NCBI GenBank assembly: GCA_003254905.1
Contig: QANU01112481.1
Location: forward strand, 142,215 to 206,214
Reading direction: 5' to 3'
DNA: 64,000 bases
Source: Nissolia schottii
Taxonomy: Eukaryota; Streptophyta; Magnoliopsida; Fabales; Fabaceae
A program made the translations under genes and the position numbers. Positions 16,251-27,919 of the stretch are shown piece after piece. The notes under the pieces are model-generated. The model searched no databases. It had not been told where the DNA came from and worked only from the letters and a program-made list of their open reading frames with translations. Every line of letters starts with the position of its first letter. The first letter of the stretch is position 1.

Positions 16251-16792
16251 GGCAAAGACAAATGGTTCCGATTATAGAGATGCAAATTCTTCCTAAATGT
16301 CTAACAACCTCTACGTGATGATGAGAGAAGTTTAAAATCATACAGCAACAAAAAAATTTATCGTATGTTACCAACAGATTTAAATTTCTATTAGTATATA
16401 TTTACTGACGAAGCTTATACCAACGAATTTTTGACAGTAAATTTATCGAAATTACAAAATTCCGTTGGTAAAGGTCTATAATTTGACAATAATTTCAACC
16501 GTAGGCCACATATTTCTTGTAGTGATTTTTTTACTTTAGCATGTGACAAAGGATCTTATCTTAATTTGATACATAAACTTAGTGGAGCCAAAAAAGAAAA
16601 ACCCACCCATGTCCCTCTTAATTGTAGCCTCAAACTATAATTAGCAGCCAATTATTTAGCCTCAACCTCATCTCTCCATTTTAAGGCTTTTCTCAATATT
16701 AAGAAAGCTGCTTGACTCTCCAACATTGGCATAACTCTAACCCCTTTCCAACGGAAAGGCAACCAACTAGGACGCACAAAAATGTATCAAAT

Positions 16793-16806
16793 TCCCATAT
16801 ATAAAC
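16793..16806 (+). promoter_or_regulatory. Candidate TATA box of the peroxidase gene
   Basis: CCCATATATAAACAG lies about 265 bp before the start codon at 17069 and is followed by a C/A-rich leader (CTGCACCACACCTC). It is the best TATA match upstream of this gene. Inference from motif and position. Confidence 0.45.
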
Positions 16807-17068
16807 AGCGCCTATAAACTGCACCACACCTCTACCTGTTGTCCATATTTCCCTTATTGCACATGCACATTACAAAGCTGCCACATTGTGGAAACTATCT
16901 ATCTGTCCATAGTAACTAACTAAAAAAGGTGTTTCTTTTTTTTCTTTTCTAAACAACGCCACAATTGTTCTGTTAAAAGGTTGTCACCACGCTTCTTAAT
17001 TGCAACCATCAAAGGCGTCCTTTTGAGAAGAACACATTGGCCCTGTTCTTATTACTATTGCCAAAAGC

Positions 17069-18546
17069 ATGAAGATGCCAAGGCCTTTGATCACGGCCCT
17101 TATATTGCTCCACTTGGTTCTCCTTCCCTCCAAGGCGTTCCCAGCACGAAGCTGGTTCAACCCTTTTGGTATCGGCTATGGGGTTGGACCAGAAGGTGAT
17201 GAACAAGAATTGTATCAGACGCAAGCGAGTAAAGCAGAGGCAGGGGAAACAGAGGCAGAGGCAGAGGCAGAGCTTGTTGATGCGAACCAGGTGAGGGAAC
17301 AAGGAGTGCTAGAAGAGAAGGAGGAGCCTGCGGTGCAAGAGGAACAACAAAAGAAAGATATAAACCCAGGAGGGTATAGTAAAAACTATAACAACAACAA
17401 TAACAATTTTAATGGTGGTGGCTATGGTAATTATTATAAGAAGAAGGAGGAGGCAGTGGCTGAAGCGGTGCCACAAGGGGCAGCAGAATTAGGAGGGATA
17501 GGGGCTGTGGTGGGTAAAAAACAAGAGGTGGTTGACGCAGAGGGTGGGAAGAAGCTTGTTGTGGGGTTCTATGATAAGAGTTGCCCCAATGCAGAGAACA
17601 TAGTGGCAGAATGGATGAGAGGGGTAAGCAAGACCAATGGGTACGCAGTGGCTAACCTCCTCCGTCTCGCATTCCATGACTGCTTCGTCGGTGTAAGTTG
17701 CTATTCTTTGTTTTTCTTCTAATTTAGATGAAAGAGTGAAGAGTTGGGAATGATGATTTGAAACAGGGTTGCGACGCCTCCATCTTGCTAGACTACATAC
17801 CAATGGGGGCGGAGGTGGAGAAGAGCTCCCTCTTCAACGGCGTCCTCCTCAAGGGGGCCGACCTCATCGACGACCTCAAGGCCAAGCTCGAGGAGGAGTG
17901 CCCGCAGACAGTCTCCTGCGCCGACACCCTGGCCTTCGCAGCCAACGAGGCCATGGCCACGGCCGGCGGTGTGAGGCAGCGGGCCAAGGGAGGGCGCAGG
18001 GACTCGCTCATCTCGCTGGCCACCATGGCGGAAGACAACAACCTCCCCCAGCCCAACTGGAGCATCGAGCAGATGATCGACATCTTCAAGCGGAAAGGGT
18101 TCAGCCCGGAGGAGATGGTGGTCCTCCTCGGGGCGCATTCCGTGGGGGCCGCACACTGCGACATCTTCATGGACAGAGTCTACAACTTCAAGAACACACA
18201 GAAGGCGGACCCGCTGCTGCCCCCGCCGGTGGTGGAGGAGTTCAAGCAGACGTGCGCCAACCCGGGGACCCCGCAGTTCAGGAACCCCATCGTCAACTTC
18301 GACGAGACGCCTTTCACGCTGGACAACCTCTTCTACAGGAACCTCGTTGAGAAGAACAAGTCTCTGCTGCTGACCGACGCCTACTTGCTCGGCGATCCCA
18401 GGACCGGTCCCACCGTCAGGCAGATGGCGGCGGACCCGGACCTCTTCCGGAAGAGGTTTGCTGAGATGTTGGTCAAGCTCACTGATGTAAATGTCAAGAC
18501 GGGGAAGGATGGGGAAGTGAGGAACACTTGTAGGTCCACTAATTAA
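17069..18546 (+). CDS. Class III (secretory) peroxidase with long N-terminal extension
   Basis: It is a heme peroxidase of the plant secretory type, oxidizing phenolics with H2O2 in the wall or vacuole. Exons 17069-17692 and 17767-18546 join in phase (FVG|GCDAS) to give 467 aa, against about 320-350 for most family members. A signal peptide (about 1-24, LITALILLHLVLLPSKAFPA) is followed by about 138 residues of extension: an acidic Glu/Ala part, a YNNNNNN tract with GGYGNYY, then a Lys/Glu part. The peroxidase domain starts at about residue 163 (LVVGFYDKSCPNAE). The distal site is R199 and H203 (RLAFHDCF), the proximal His is H332 (GAHSVGAAHC), and all eight structural cysteines can be placed. 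The usual 'VPLGRRDG' segment is altered to KGGRRDS. Exon 2 is strongly GC-rich. One intron rather than the common three. Confidence 0.9.
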
Positions 18547-19480
18547 TTAATTAATGAATGTGCCCATAAATCCTATGTATATGAATGAATATTCATTCTC
18601 TTTAACTAACTTTATGATTCATTTCTTCTTTTCTATATTTTTGGGATTTTTCTTTTTGGCTGGTCATCGGTGATTTGGCCTTTGCTTCTCATCTTGTAAT
18701 TTCTCTTTTTCCCGGCATCATTTTGACACAGGTTTCAGAAAATATGTACGACTCGATTAAACCTAATTAAGGAAAAAAATCATTTTGTACACAAGGGGTA
18801 AATCAATATTTGCTGCGTAATACAATTTTTTACCTTTAATTCTGCTCTCTCTCTCTCACTCTTGCTTTCTTTGTTTTTTTTTTTCACAAATAATCAACGA
18901 TTCATACATTATGTGATCCTGAAATGACCTACACGGTCCTAATTATTTTAAGAAATTGCTATGGAATAATAGGAAGACTAGTGAGAAAGGGGGGAAAGAG
19001 AAAACAGAGGGAGTAAGATATTGATAATCTTAATAGTGTCATATATGAATATGGATTAACGGTGTGAAATATAAAATCATATCAAATCTTAAATGATGTA
19101 TAATAATTATGGATATTTATTTAATAATATGTTCATAACACTTCTTTTTGGATGTCTATATGGAAAATGTATCGTTAAAACTTTACTAAGGGTTGGTTTT
19201 GGTAAAGTTATTATTTTTCAAAAGTCGTTAAGTTCATTAAGCTTTCAAAAAGTTGTTCGTAAAAAGCTATAGTGATATTGTTTGGTACAATACGATAAAA
19301 ATGGTTCTCAATAAGCAAAAGTCACAAAATAGTGTTTGGTAAATATATTATAAATTTGTTCCTAAAATATAAAATGATTAGAATAGAAATACATAATAAA
19401 GGATTGATGAGGAAGACTCAAGATTTTAATGGATAAAGTTTGATTCCTATTTAAATTTAAGGTTATTTAATGGACATTCA
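18547..19480. other. Intergenic region after the peroxidase
   Basis: The 3'UTR probably runs to about 18620. The rest is AT-rich with a TC-rich tract (about 18843-18890) and a segment (about 19190-19330) with words shared with 898-1160. No gene. Confidence 0.45.
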
Positions 19481-19713
19481 AGGGGGAGTATTATAAAATA
19501 TTATTAATGTGGATATACATATACTAATTTAGTTGGTATCCAAATAGACAGATATATTTTGATATGATAGAGATTTGATGTAATATTATGTATCTCACAT
19601 TTAATCTATAAATAATCATCTAAGTGCTCATTGTACAACAGACATATGAGAATATAGATAACATCTCTCCCGCTATTCTTTCTCCTTATCTCTTCTATTA
19701 CTTTTCCCTAACA
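19481..19713 (+). mobile_element. Ty1/copia fossil: polypurine tract and 3' LTR
   Basis: AGGGGGAG (19481-19488) is a typical copia polypurine tract and is followed directly by an LTR-like sequence of about 225 bp ending in CCCTAACA. Inside it, TCTATAAATAATCATC (near 19604) resembles the LTR TATA region, with the usual C/T-rich end. About 100 bp before it may be the element's 3' internal end. No coding part is left, so it is a broken fossil. Age cannot be judged without the partner LTR. Confidence 0.5.
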
Positions 19714-20947
19714 CTCTTCTCATTAATTGTATAACACTTTAATATATCTAAGAACACCATTACAGTAAAAAACAAAAGCAGGAAAAAAAAAATCCAAGAC
19801 ACACCATCAACTAAGATCCACCGTTAACTTCAAATCCACCGTTAATGATAACTATTTTCTCCAATTAGTTTCTTCAAATGTCTCTACCAAACTTTGCCTC
19901 TCTCAAAAGCATTTTTTTTTTCTTTCGTCCCTCTCTCAGTTGCTACATTAAGAACAATAGAGAATAAGGGATCGATCCCTCATCGTCAAACAACCCCAAT
20001 AATCCATTAACAAATAGAGCATGAAAAGTTCCAAACTTAACACCAATTTCCAGTAACAAGAAGAAGGTCAAAAATAAGTTTTAGAGAGAAAAATCAGTCA
20101 TAACAACCCAAAATTAAAAAAAAAAAATACACACATATATATATATATGGGACAAACCTAGAAAAACTTAAGAATTTGAACACAACACCATGGGTAGATA
20201 AGCGTGACGTTGAACACAAACAGATGTGGACCTTGAACACAGATTTAATGAAAAGTGACGCAGGACAGGACAGGACAGGACAGATTGGAGGACCAAGTGA
20301 TGGAGAAGAGTGGGGGAAAGGGGGAGTTGTTGAAGTCTACTCACAATAATAGGCCTTAGGACTACCATTTCTTTGTAAGTTGTAACAAGGTGCAACATGT
20401 AAGGAGCATCTAAGCCAGGATGTTAAGACCTCCACTACTTTTGGACTAAAATATAGCTTTGTTTTCTTTTCTCTTTTATGCTTTTAGCGCTACTGTGTGG
20501 ATCTTCAACTGTAATTTTCTTCAGCACGGAACCAAAGCCAGACATCTTTGCCATGATAAAAAAGATAGATTACTGCACACAAACTTGTACATTCACACAC
20601 CCATCAAGAATTAGACACCTAGATTGAAACTACAATAAAAAAATAAAACTAAAACCATGGGGCTCAAAAGTAGATGATTATTTTTAATACAATATTCTAC
20701 GATTGAGAGACACTTCCTACATGAAAGCAAACCGAGGTAGACGTTGGCATCGGCAAAGCTTCATGATAAAATTGGAGATAAGCAACTTTGTGCCTTCTTT
20801 GACTCCATTGCAAGTTGCAAGTACTATTTTACTAAGCCGCAAGCCAAAAGAGCTAAGCTAATTTGAACATCTCTATTAAGAGGGTCTCTTCTATTGTCTA
20901 TTTTTATTTTGAGGATGAGACAAAAAATAACATCACATTAATTCCCT
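19714..20947. other. Intergenic region and 3'UTR of the PRPP synthetase gene
   Basis: The part next to 20948 is probably the 3'UTR of the minus-strand gene. A short tandem GGACA repeat is at about 20262-20282. No convincing gene; the short minus-strand frame at 20168-20398 has no recognisable features. Confidence 0.45.
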
Positions 20948-23900
20948 TCAGATTTGGAGACTGGTCGATATGGAGCTTGCAAGGCTGAGAATCTCAAATG
21001 GTGGCTTAGTGATTACTTCCTTCACTGTCAAGGGGCATGAATCTGTGATCCAGAAGTATGTGAATGCACTCTCTGGGTTCCCTGTGCATAAGATTAGCAA
21101 AGTCAGATATGGTAAAAAGGTGAGAAAGAAAAGTGTAAACTGTAAGTTTAAGTCATTTAATTCTTAACATTAGATGGTTGCAAGAAATGAAAGCCTAGTT
21201 AACACTAGAGTGTTTTCCTTCTTCACTCCTTGTAACTGAGAACAGCACTCAACATTCAACAGTAATACTAATTACTGAAAGCAACACTAGATGTGTGAGG
21301 AATGATTCAATAACGCAGATCCGTTTCAAACAGAATGAAAATATATTTGCTCCCAATATGTTGAAATTTCTTCAAATAATACAACAAACCACAAACCAAT
21401 AATAAGCCATCTAAAAGTCTGTTGATATAACAGTGAAGGCCCTGACATGAGTTGGGCCTTTGAAAGATGAAACTATGAGTATATAACAAGTAAATCATGA
21501 TAAAAATATGATCAATGAAAATAAAAGTGAATGGACATTCCTTTCGGCTTCACCGTGTTTGTGCTGAACTATAAGTTAATGGGTTCAAGCTGGTGGGATC
21601 TTGGAAAAAAGTGAAATCTGACCACAGCATGTGTTGTTTATAGAACATAATGTCATTTAAGACCAGTAAAAGAAAAGCTCTAGAAAAAATTGCAAGAAAT
21701 TAAATCAATGTAAGAAAACAGGTTAACATGTTTATAAATATTTCAGATGAATTTATTTTTCATTAGAACAAATTCGGGCCAATGAACGTGGGCTTAATAA
21801 GCAATGTAAAGCAAGCACTACCCCCATTATCATGCTCAAAGCGCGCCCATGATTTGTTTGGAAAAATACCATGAGTCACGTAAGCACTAATCTTTGCTGC
21901 TCCATGAGCTGCCAAGACTTTCTGACAGATGAAAAAATTTACGGGTGGTCAAATTCAAACAGAAAGAATCTTTGCTATAACAAAAAAAAACAGAATAAGG
22001 CTTTCATCTTTGGTGGCATGAAAGAATCCACATATATAGGTGTCTATACCTGGCATTCTATTAGAGTTCCACCTGATTGAACCAAATCATCGACAATCAC
22101 AATATGCCGGCCCCTAGGGTCTCCCTCTTTAATACGAACTATCCGCTGATCTCCTTCCCTGACTTTTGCACAGACTATCTGCATATGCATTGGGTAAGTG
22201 CTGATAAATGGAAGCATTGTTGTATGTTATGTACATGCTCAAACTAGCAGCTGCCAGATTAGCACCAAATTGATACTTATGACTTCTGCTAAATTAGAGA
22301 AACATTTTGTTACATGAACTATAACAATACCGTTGGAAAATGCTGCAGTTGTCTATGAAATCGCTTCCAAGCACCATCATCAGGAAAAGCAATTGATATC
22401 TGAAAAAGACCAATTCCAGAGTTTTCATTAAATGTCAGATAGCGTTAACTCAGTCACTCGTTCACTTTATCAGTAAATATCGATAAAATGTAAGCCTGAT
22501 TCAGTTTAGAATAATCTGGAGAGAAGACTAATGGGTAAAATAGGAGAAGCAAGTCTCAAAAGGATAAGTTGATGACTGCAAGTGCACGAGATCAGCAATT
22601 TCCATCACAGACACACAAAGGTAAAAAGCCAGAACAAAACATTTAAAAAATACAAAGATCCACAAGGAAAAGAAATAAATAGAAATGAAAGCCTCACATT
22701 GTCGGAATCAGGGAGATCTTGAAGCCTTCTTTTAAGCAGTGGTATGCCACTCTCAAAGCACGGTAGAATGTTATCGCCGAAGTAGAATCTTTCCTGGATT
22801 GAACAAATTAATTAAACAATTAACATAGGTTGGAGATTGAGTGAGAAAGAAAGACAAAGGAAACATTAACATGGACCAACAAACAACAACTATAAAAAAG
22901 CAATTCTACCAACAAAAGACAGAGACCTGCAAGGCATGAATGTCAAATGTCACCAAACTAGTAGGTCCTCCCCTAGAAATCGGAATGTTCGACAAAAGCC
23001 TGGCCAAAGTAAAAGCAGTAGCAACATCTCCTTCATCCTCCATTCGCTCCGAAGTGCCCGTGGGGAAAAACGGAAGGACGAGAGTAAACGAGGCAATAAA
23101 CAGTTTTGGCAATGCATAAATCACAGGAATCTGCTCGAAAATGACTGCTGGAGAACTGAACGAGGCCAGAAAAGCAACATGCTGTCCCCGAATGCTTTGA
23201 GCATTAGGAATGAAAATGTTGGGGAACCCATCAGGAAACTTCCTGAAGCATTCAATATTATAGAGCATTTCAGTAAAGCGGGAAGGGGAAAAACACACAC
23301 ACACAAATGCAACACTTATATTAACCTCTGGCATCAAGATTCATGATGGGGCAGCTTAAAATGTAAAATTAGAGTTCTAGTAACATTCAAAATGGGAAAT
23401 TTACTCCCCTCAGCTCATAATTGCAAATGAAATTGCCCATGTCCAATCCGTGATTTTTCACTTAATGGGCATTCCAAGTTCCAAACTTTTCACCAAAAAA
23501 AATTAAAATTCAGACCAATGGGGTTGCGAAAATATCGAACGGGAACGCTCCAAAGTCAACGGAAAACCAGAACAGATTCCCACATTGATCAAAATAAGGG
23601 GGAAAAAGGGGAAGCATCATTGCATGTTAATAAATGAAGCGAGAATGAACGAACCGCCAGGAGATGGTGCGAAGTTCGATGGCGTCAGACTCAGCAGCGA
23701 TCTTCCGAGCGAGGGAGCTGGTCTCGGCGCAGTAGAAGAGGACCACCTTCTTCGCATTCTTGGTGGAGAATTCGGAAGCGGAAGAAGCAGCAGAAACGGA
23801 CACCAACGAAGAAGAGGAGTTGTTGGAGCTGCTGGTGTGAATGGAGTCCTTGTTCATTTCGGAGACGTGGTCAACTGACCAGCCACGGTGGTGGTGGTGG

Positions 23901-24058
23901 TGGTGGTGGCTGCTCTCGAAGCTCTTGATCTCGCACGACAAGTTGAAACGGAAGCGGCTTTTGTTGGGACTGGGAAGGAGAAGGTGGGAGGAGGGTTTGA
24001 GTTTGAGGGATTTGTTTGAAGGTAGCGAGAAAGACGGGGCGGGTGGCGAAGCCGCCAT
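20948..24058 (-). CDS. PRS3: Ribose-phosphate pyrophosphokinase, class II (PRS3/PRS4 type), 7 exons
   Basis: It makes PRPP from ribose 5-phosphate and ATP for purine, pyrimidine, His, Trp and NAD synthesis. Exons, 5' to 3': 24058-23655, 23242-22927, 22793-22698, 22399-22331, 22178-22050, 21921-21822, 21081-20948; the sum is 1,248 nt, 415 aa. All joins are GT-AG and in phase. Class II features are seen: [38 protein letters not shown], the PRPP loop [10 protein letters not shown] (about 324-333), YVTHGIFP, and [15 protein letters not shown] near the end. An N-terminus of about 125 residues, rich in Ser, with a poly-His run (7 H) and basic residues, is absent from cytosolic PRS4 and fits a mitochondrial or plastid transit peptide as in PRS3 (about 411 aa). 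Which organelle is uncertain. Confidence 0.9.
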
Positions 24059-24285
24059 TCTCGGCGGTTACCGGTTGCTGACGCACACAACAAAGATGGT
24101 ACTTTTATTTTTCTTTTTTTGGGGGTGGGGTTGGTACAAGAAATATAGTGCCACTGAGTCGAGTATGACTCATCATTAATGTTCTCTTCACTCTTTTGCC
24201 CACTGCTACAGAGACAAATTACCAAAATATCCCGATTTCAAAACATATGACAGGACTATCACAATTTCTGCTGATGTAACAGGTT
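24059..24285. other. Promoter side of the PRPP synthetase gene
   Basis: Short region upstream of the minus-strand start at 24058. It contains a T/G-rich tract (about 24105-24135). It separates the gene from the transposon-derived block. Confidence 0.4.
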
Positions 24286-24955
24286 GGGTTGAGATTCGCC
24301 AAACGCGTTTCTTTGGTCATGCACCCTTTCATTTCTTTGGCCATACCATCTCATGTGCCCATGCCACATTTATTTGGCCATGTAGCCTTACGGGTTTTTT
24401 CACTCCTCTTCCACCTCAACAAGTTTATATCCCAGAGTCGACCTTTCACCAAAGTTTCAATACTCAAGTTTTGAATTGGTTAGGAGAACATTATGATGAT
24501 ATGTCGTCTTCGGCTATAGAGCAGCAACTGTAACAAATTGATGAGAACTTTGAGCTATTCACCATTGGGACCTTGTTGCCTCACCCTCCTCATTATGAAC
24601 CTCATTAACTTGAAGTGACTCCATACAGACTATTGTTCGAGATAGGATCTTCTTCTCACGCTGGTGTAGGATCTTCTCACGTTGGGGTAGGATGCAGCAG
24701 ACCACAATTATATGCTAGGAGGTCTTTTCATGTAAGATCTTCTTTAAGATCTGTTGAACCACATTTACGATCTCCGAGAAGATCTATTGATGCCCATGTC
24801 AATGTACAGGTTCGTAGAGGTTTTTCTGAGCCCTCAACTCATACATTACCTTTTGATCTGAACAAGCAACCAGAAGAGGTGGATATGGTACACCATTCGA
24901 AAAATGAGCGAATGATGTCAACGCCCACACCGTCATCATCTAACAGTGATTGAAG
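24286..24955 (+). pseudogene. Plant-mobile-domain-like (MAIN-like) C-terminal fragment
   Basis: The frame 24615-24953 ends in LPFDLNKQPEEVDMVHH and a Ser/Thr/Pro tail, a pattern I associate with the C-termini of plant-mobile-domain / MAIN-like proteins found in legume genomes, often next to Mutator-like transposons. The frame at 24289-24474 upstream is broken from it by stops. No complete domain is visible. The assignment rests on a short motif. Confidence 0.35.
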
Positions 24956-25358
24956 GGGGAACTTATTGATAAATATGGTGAGGCATGTGTAGAGAGGGTA
25001 GAGTGCAATATTGGGTTGTGCTACTATTAGAGGTGATGGCTCGATTCGGGCGAAGGTCACATGCTTGCCCCTTCAGAGTCACGATATGAACTCTGAGATT
25101 GTGAAATGATGGGGGCACTTGACAAATACACGTCGACGCAGCTCATAGGGATACCGATATGGATAGCTAGTGTTTGTTTTTTGTATTTTTTTAACCCATG
25201 TTTATTATGTAATGTGATATATTTAATTATAATATATGTAATTCAAGCATGTATTAAAGTTTCATTAGATATTATTGTAAAAAAAAAATCACATTTCGTT
25301 GAATATTAAACACTTGTCTACCACAATTACATGAATTTAACAAGTCTACATTAATAAC

Positions 25359-27420
25359 TCATGCCCACACCACTGTGAGGATACTGAGTACTAGTGTGAC
25401 CCAAACGCCGACAAAGAGACAATGTCTTCGTCGTTGTCCATAACTCGAATCCATTTCATTGTAATAACGAGTTGATTTGGACCTCCCTGGTTTATTGCGC
25501 TTTAAAATTGGGTTTGGAATAATTAACGGACCCAGCAATTCCGGCCATGTCGATTTGTGACTGACGACCACAAATTTTTCATCATATGTATTACAAAGGT
25601 TGTCCATGTTGTAGAATTTATCAATGTAAACTCTCCAGTCCAAACCAGCATTGTTACAAGATGCAATCACATGAATGCATAAGAACTTATATTGTTGAAA
25701 AACACCACAGTCACAGTACCTTGTCCTTAGATCAACCTTAAAATCATTCACTGATGATAAATTCTTGCATTGGAATAATTTATTTTCTCTTGACAAATTA
25801 AACACCTATGAACATATATGTGAATGTATTCAACATTAAATAAGTGTGTGTCCAACATTATGGAACAATACTGTAATGCGATAATTACTTGCAATGATCT
25901 GGCTTTTGAGATCATTTCTTCAAGTATTTTTGCAAGACAATATGAGAATTCATATCCCGCATTTCTTTGAGTATGTGCATTCCTATTGCATTCAACAAAC
26001 AAAGCATCCATCTTAAAATATGTCTCTTGAACCAACGCAATAATTGGAAAATTGAGAGCTTCTAGAAACTTAGATTTCATCGACTCAGTCAAGTTGTTTG
26101 TCATATGAGAGCAATGACGTCCACCATCAAATGTACAAATCCATTTTTCCTCTGGAATAGCATCTAGCCAAGCCACGTAATCTTCATTGTGCTAGTGTAG
26201 CCTTTCGTATCTACGATTATACTCTCTATTGTGCTCGAATAACCTGTCCATTTGTCGACAATCAAGTTGGGATAAAAGAAACCAGTGTTCATAAGTGCAA
26301 ACAAAAGTACACATAAATTTAACTTACTAATACCCTTGACTAGCTTTTCCATGAACTTCACCTCGAAGTGTTTGGCAAAATTTTGCGCAATGTTCTGGTG
26401 CAGTAGAGGCGGTAGGCCTAGTGACTATCCATTCGCCCTATTGCTGACTTTATTGACCAATGGTGATCAAATATTAACCCAATTCCTCTTACCACTTGTG
26501 GTAACATTGCACAAACCCTAATTAAGAAAAAATATCAGGCATTTGTTGTTTCACCCTCAACAATTGCAAAAGCAATGGGCAATATATTCTGATTTCCATC
26601 TTGGGTGGATGTCACCAATAAAACACCATTTTATTGTCCATACAAGTGCATTCCATCAACTTGGATCATTGGTTTGCAATACCTAAATGTCTTAATGCAT
26701 GGCCTAAAACTCCAAAACACAAGTCGAAAAATTTCAACGCTTGTCTGCAATGATCCATCGGCATTGTATGCATCAACAATATCCATTTGAATTGTGCACG
26801 AATCATCAAAATGCTTCAATGCAAGCAACCAATATGGTAACTCATTGTACGACTCTTTCCAATTGTCGTACACTTGTGCAATTACCTTTTGCTTTTCCAG
26901 TCATGCTTTCAGGTATGAAGGCCAGTATCCTTGGCAATTCCTAACATTTGCTTGAATATCTTTTATTGGCATTTTTGGCGTTGTCCTTATCTGCGCCAAA
27001 ATCATCTTAGCAATGTTGTCAGAAGTTGGCTTCGAGTGGTTCCGAGTAAGTCTTGAGGCAACACAACTATGGCGACCATTGTACTTAGTGACTTCCTAAA
27101 AGTAGTTGTTCTTTTTTAATGTAGCCCTACTAAGAAATTGACACCCTTGGCCAAAGTATTTGCATTTGCAATAGTATGTCGCCAGTTCTGATATTTGCAT
27201 TTGCAATAGTATGTCGCTAGTTTTGACTCCTTTACTTTATAATTTGCCCCCGTTACACATGCAATGGTTTGCAATAACTACTTTAACTACTTCCTTATCA
27301 TTGAAAATTCTCCCTTTGTATAGATCAGCACTTCCACCATAACCATTACTCATGTCTCCAAACTTTGTTGCACGCATGCCTTCAGCCTCAAAGGTGTGTA
27401 AGAAAGACGGTGGATCATGC
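25359..27420 (-). mobile_element. Mutator-like (MuDR-type MULE) transposase remnant
   Basis: Pieces of one transposase are seen in order on the minus strand. They are DEQPHDPPSFLHTF and GRIFNDKEVVKVVIANHCM (about 27250-27430), then the core PYWLLALKHFDDSCT and CIKTFRYCKPMIQVDGMHLYGQ (26873-26631), then EEKWICTFDGGRHCSHMTNNLTESM (26176-26050), then the SWIM zinc finger CDCGVFQQYKFLCIHVIASC (about 25630-25725), and a basic tail NKPGRSKSTRYYNEM. Frames are broken several times by stops and shifts (for example after NHCM and between the core and the WICTFDGG part), so it is dead. Terminal inverted repeats were not identified. Confidence 0.8.
27158..27229. repeat. Short 35-bp tandem duplication in the MULE remnant
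   Basis: ATTTGCATTTGCAATAGTAT begins at 27158 and again at 27193, with one or two differences in the rest of the unit. It probably arose by replication slippage after the element died. Confidence 0.8.
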
Positions 27421-27520
27421 GGTTGTTCATCATTTTCATTATTTGTTATTTTTAATATCTAAAAACATATAATTAGTTATAGAATAAATTTAATAATCAA
27501 ATAAATTTAAAACCACAGTA

Positions 27521-27918
27521 AAATTTAACTCTTATTAGTTAACATAGATTTTTTTTTATACACAAGATCGTCTCTACGAGGCGAGTGTAGAGCATACTAT
27601 TGCATCTTTGTTAATCTATATAATTATAGAATTTTTAATTTAAAATTAATTATTATCATAAACACATATATTAATAATTTATTGAAATAATGTGGATAAT
27701 TATAGAAAAAGTAATAGTTAATCTCAATATACTCATTAAATTTAACTCTTATTAGTTAACAGAGATTGTTTTTCTGATACATAAAATCCTCTCTACGAGA
27801 CGAGTGTAGAGCATATTGTTGCATCTTTGTTAGTCTATATAATTATAGAATTTTTAATTTAAAATTAATTATTATCATAAACACATATATTAAAAATTTA
27901 TTGAAATGATGTGGATAA
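27521..27918. repeat. Tandem duplication, period about 217 bp, ending at an N
   Basis: The unit starting AAATTTAACTCTTATTAGTT at 27521 repeats at 27738. Both copies share CTCTACGAG.CGAGTGTAGAG and a 90-bp AT-rich tail ending GTGGATAA (27692-27699 and 27911-27918). The copies differ at some 10-15 sites, so the duplication is not a fresh assembly error, but a single N follows the second copy at 27919. Confidence 0.85.
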
Positions 27919-27919
27919 N

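Larger units (their letters stand above)
14240..16538 (+). mobile_element. CACTA (En/Spm) DNA transposon remnant
   Basis: Two independent signs support this. A DUF4218-like coding fragment typical of plant CACTA transposases runs on the plus strand from 14388. The sequence at 16527-16538 reads TTTCTTGTAGTG, the reverse complement of the CACTACAAGAAA terminal repeat. The subterminal region (about 16370-16520) contains repeated CCAACGGAATTT/TTCGTTGGTA-type motifs on the minus strand, as CACTA ends do. The left terminal repeat was not found, so the left border is approximate and the element looks truncated. Confidence 0.7.

Noticed and set aside
17769-18350. Alternate-frame 193-aa and antisense frames in the peroxidase gene
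   Set aside because: They overlap exon 2 with its catalytic His and Cys pattern in another frame; low-complexity Arg/Gly/Pro content is typical of frame shadows.
20970-21167. Plus-strand 65-aa open frame
   Set aside because: It is the antisense shadow of the last exon of the minus-strand PRPP synthetase gene ([15 protein letters not shown]).
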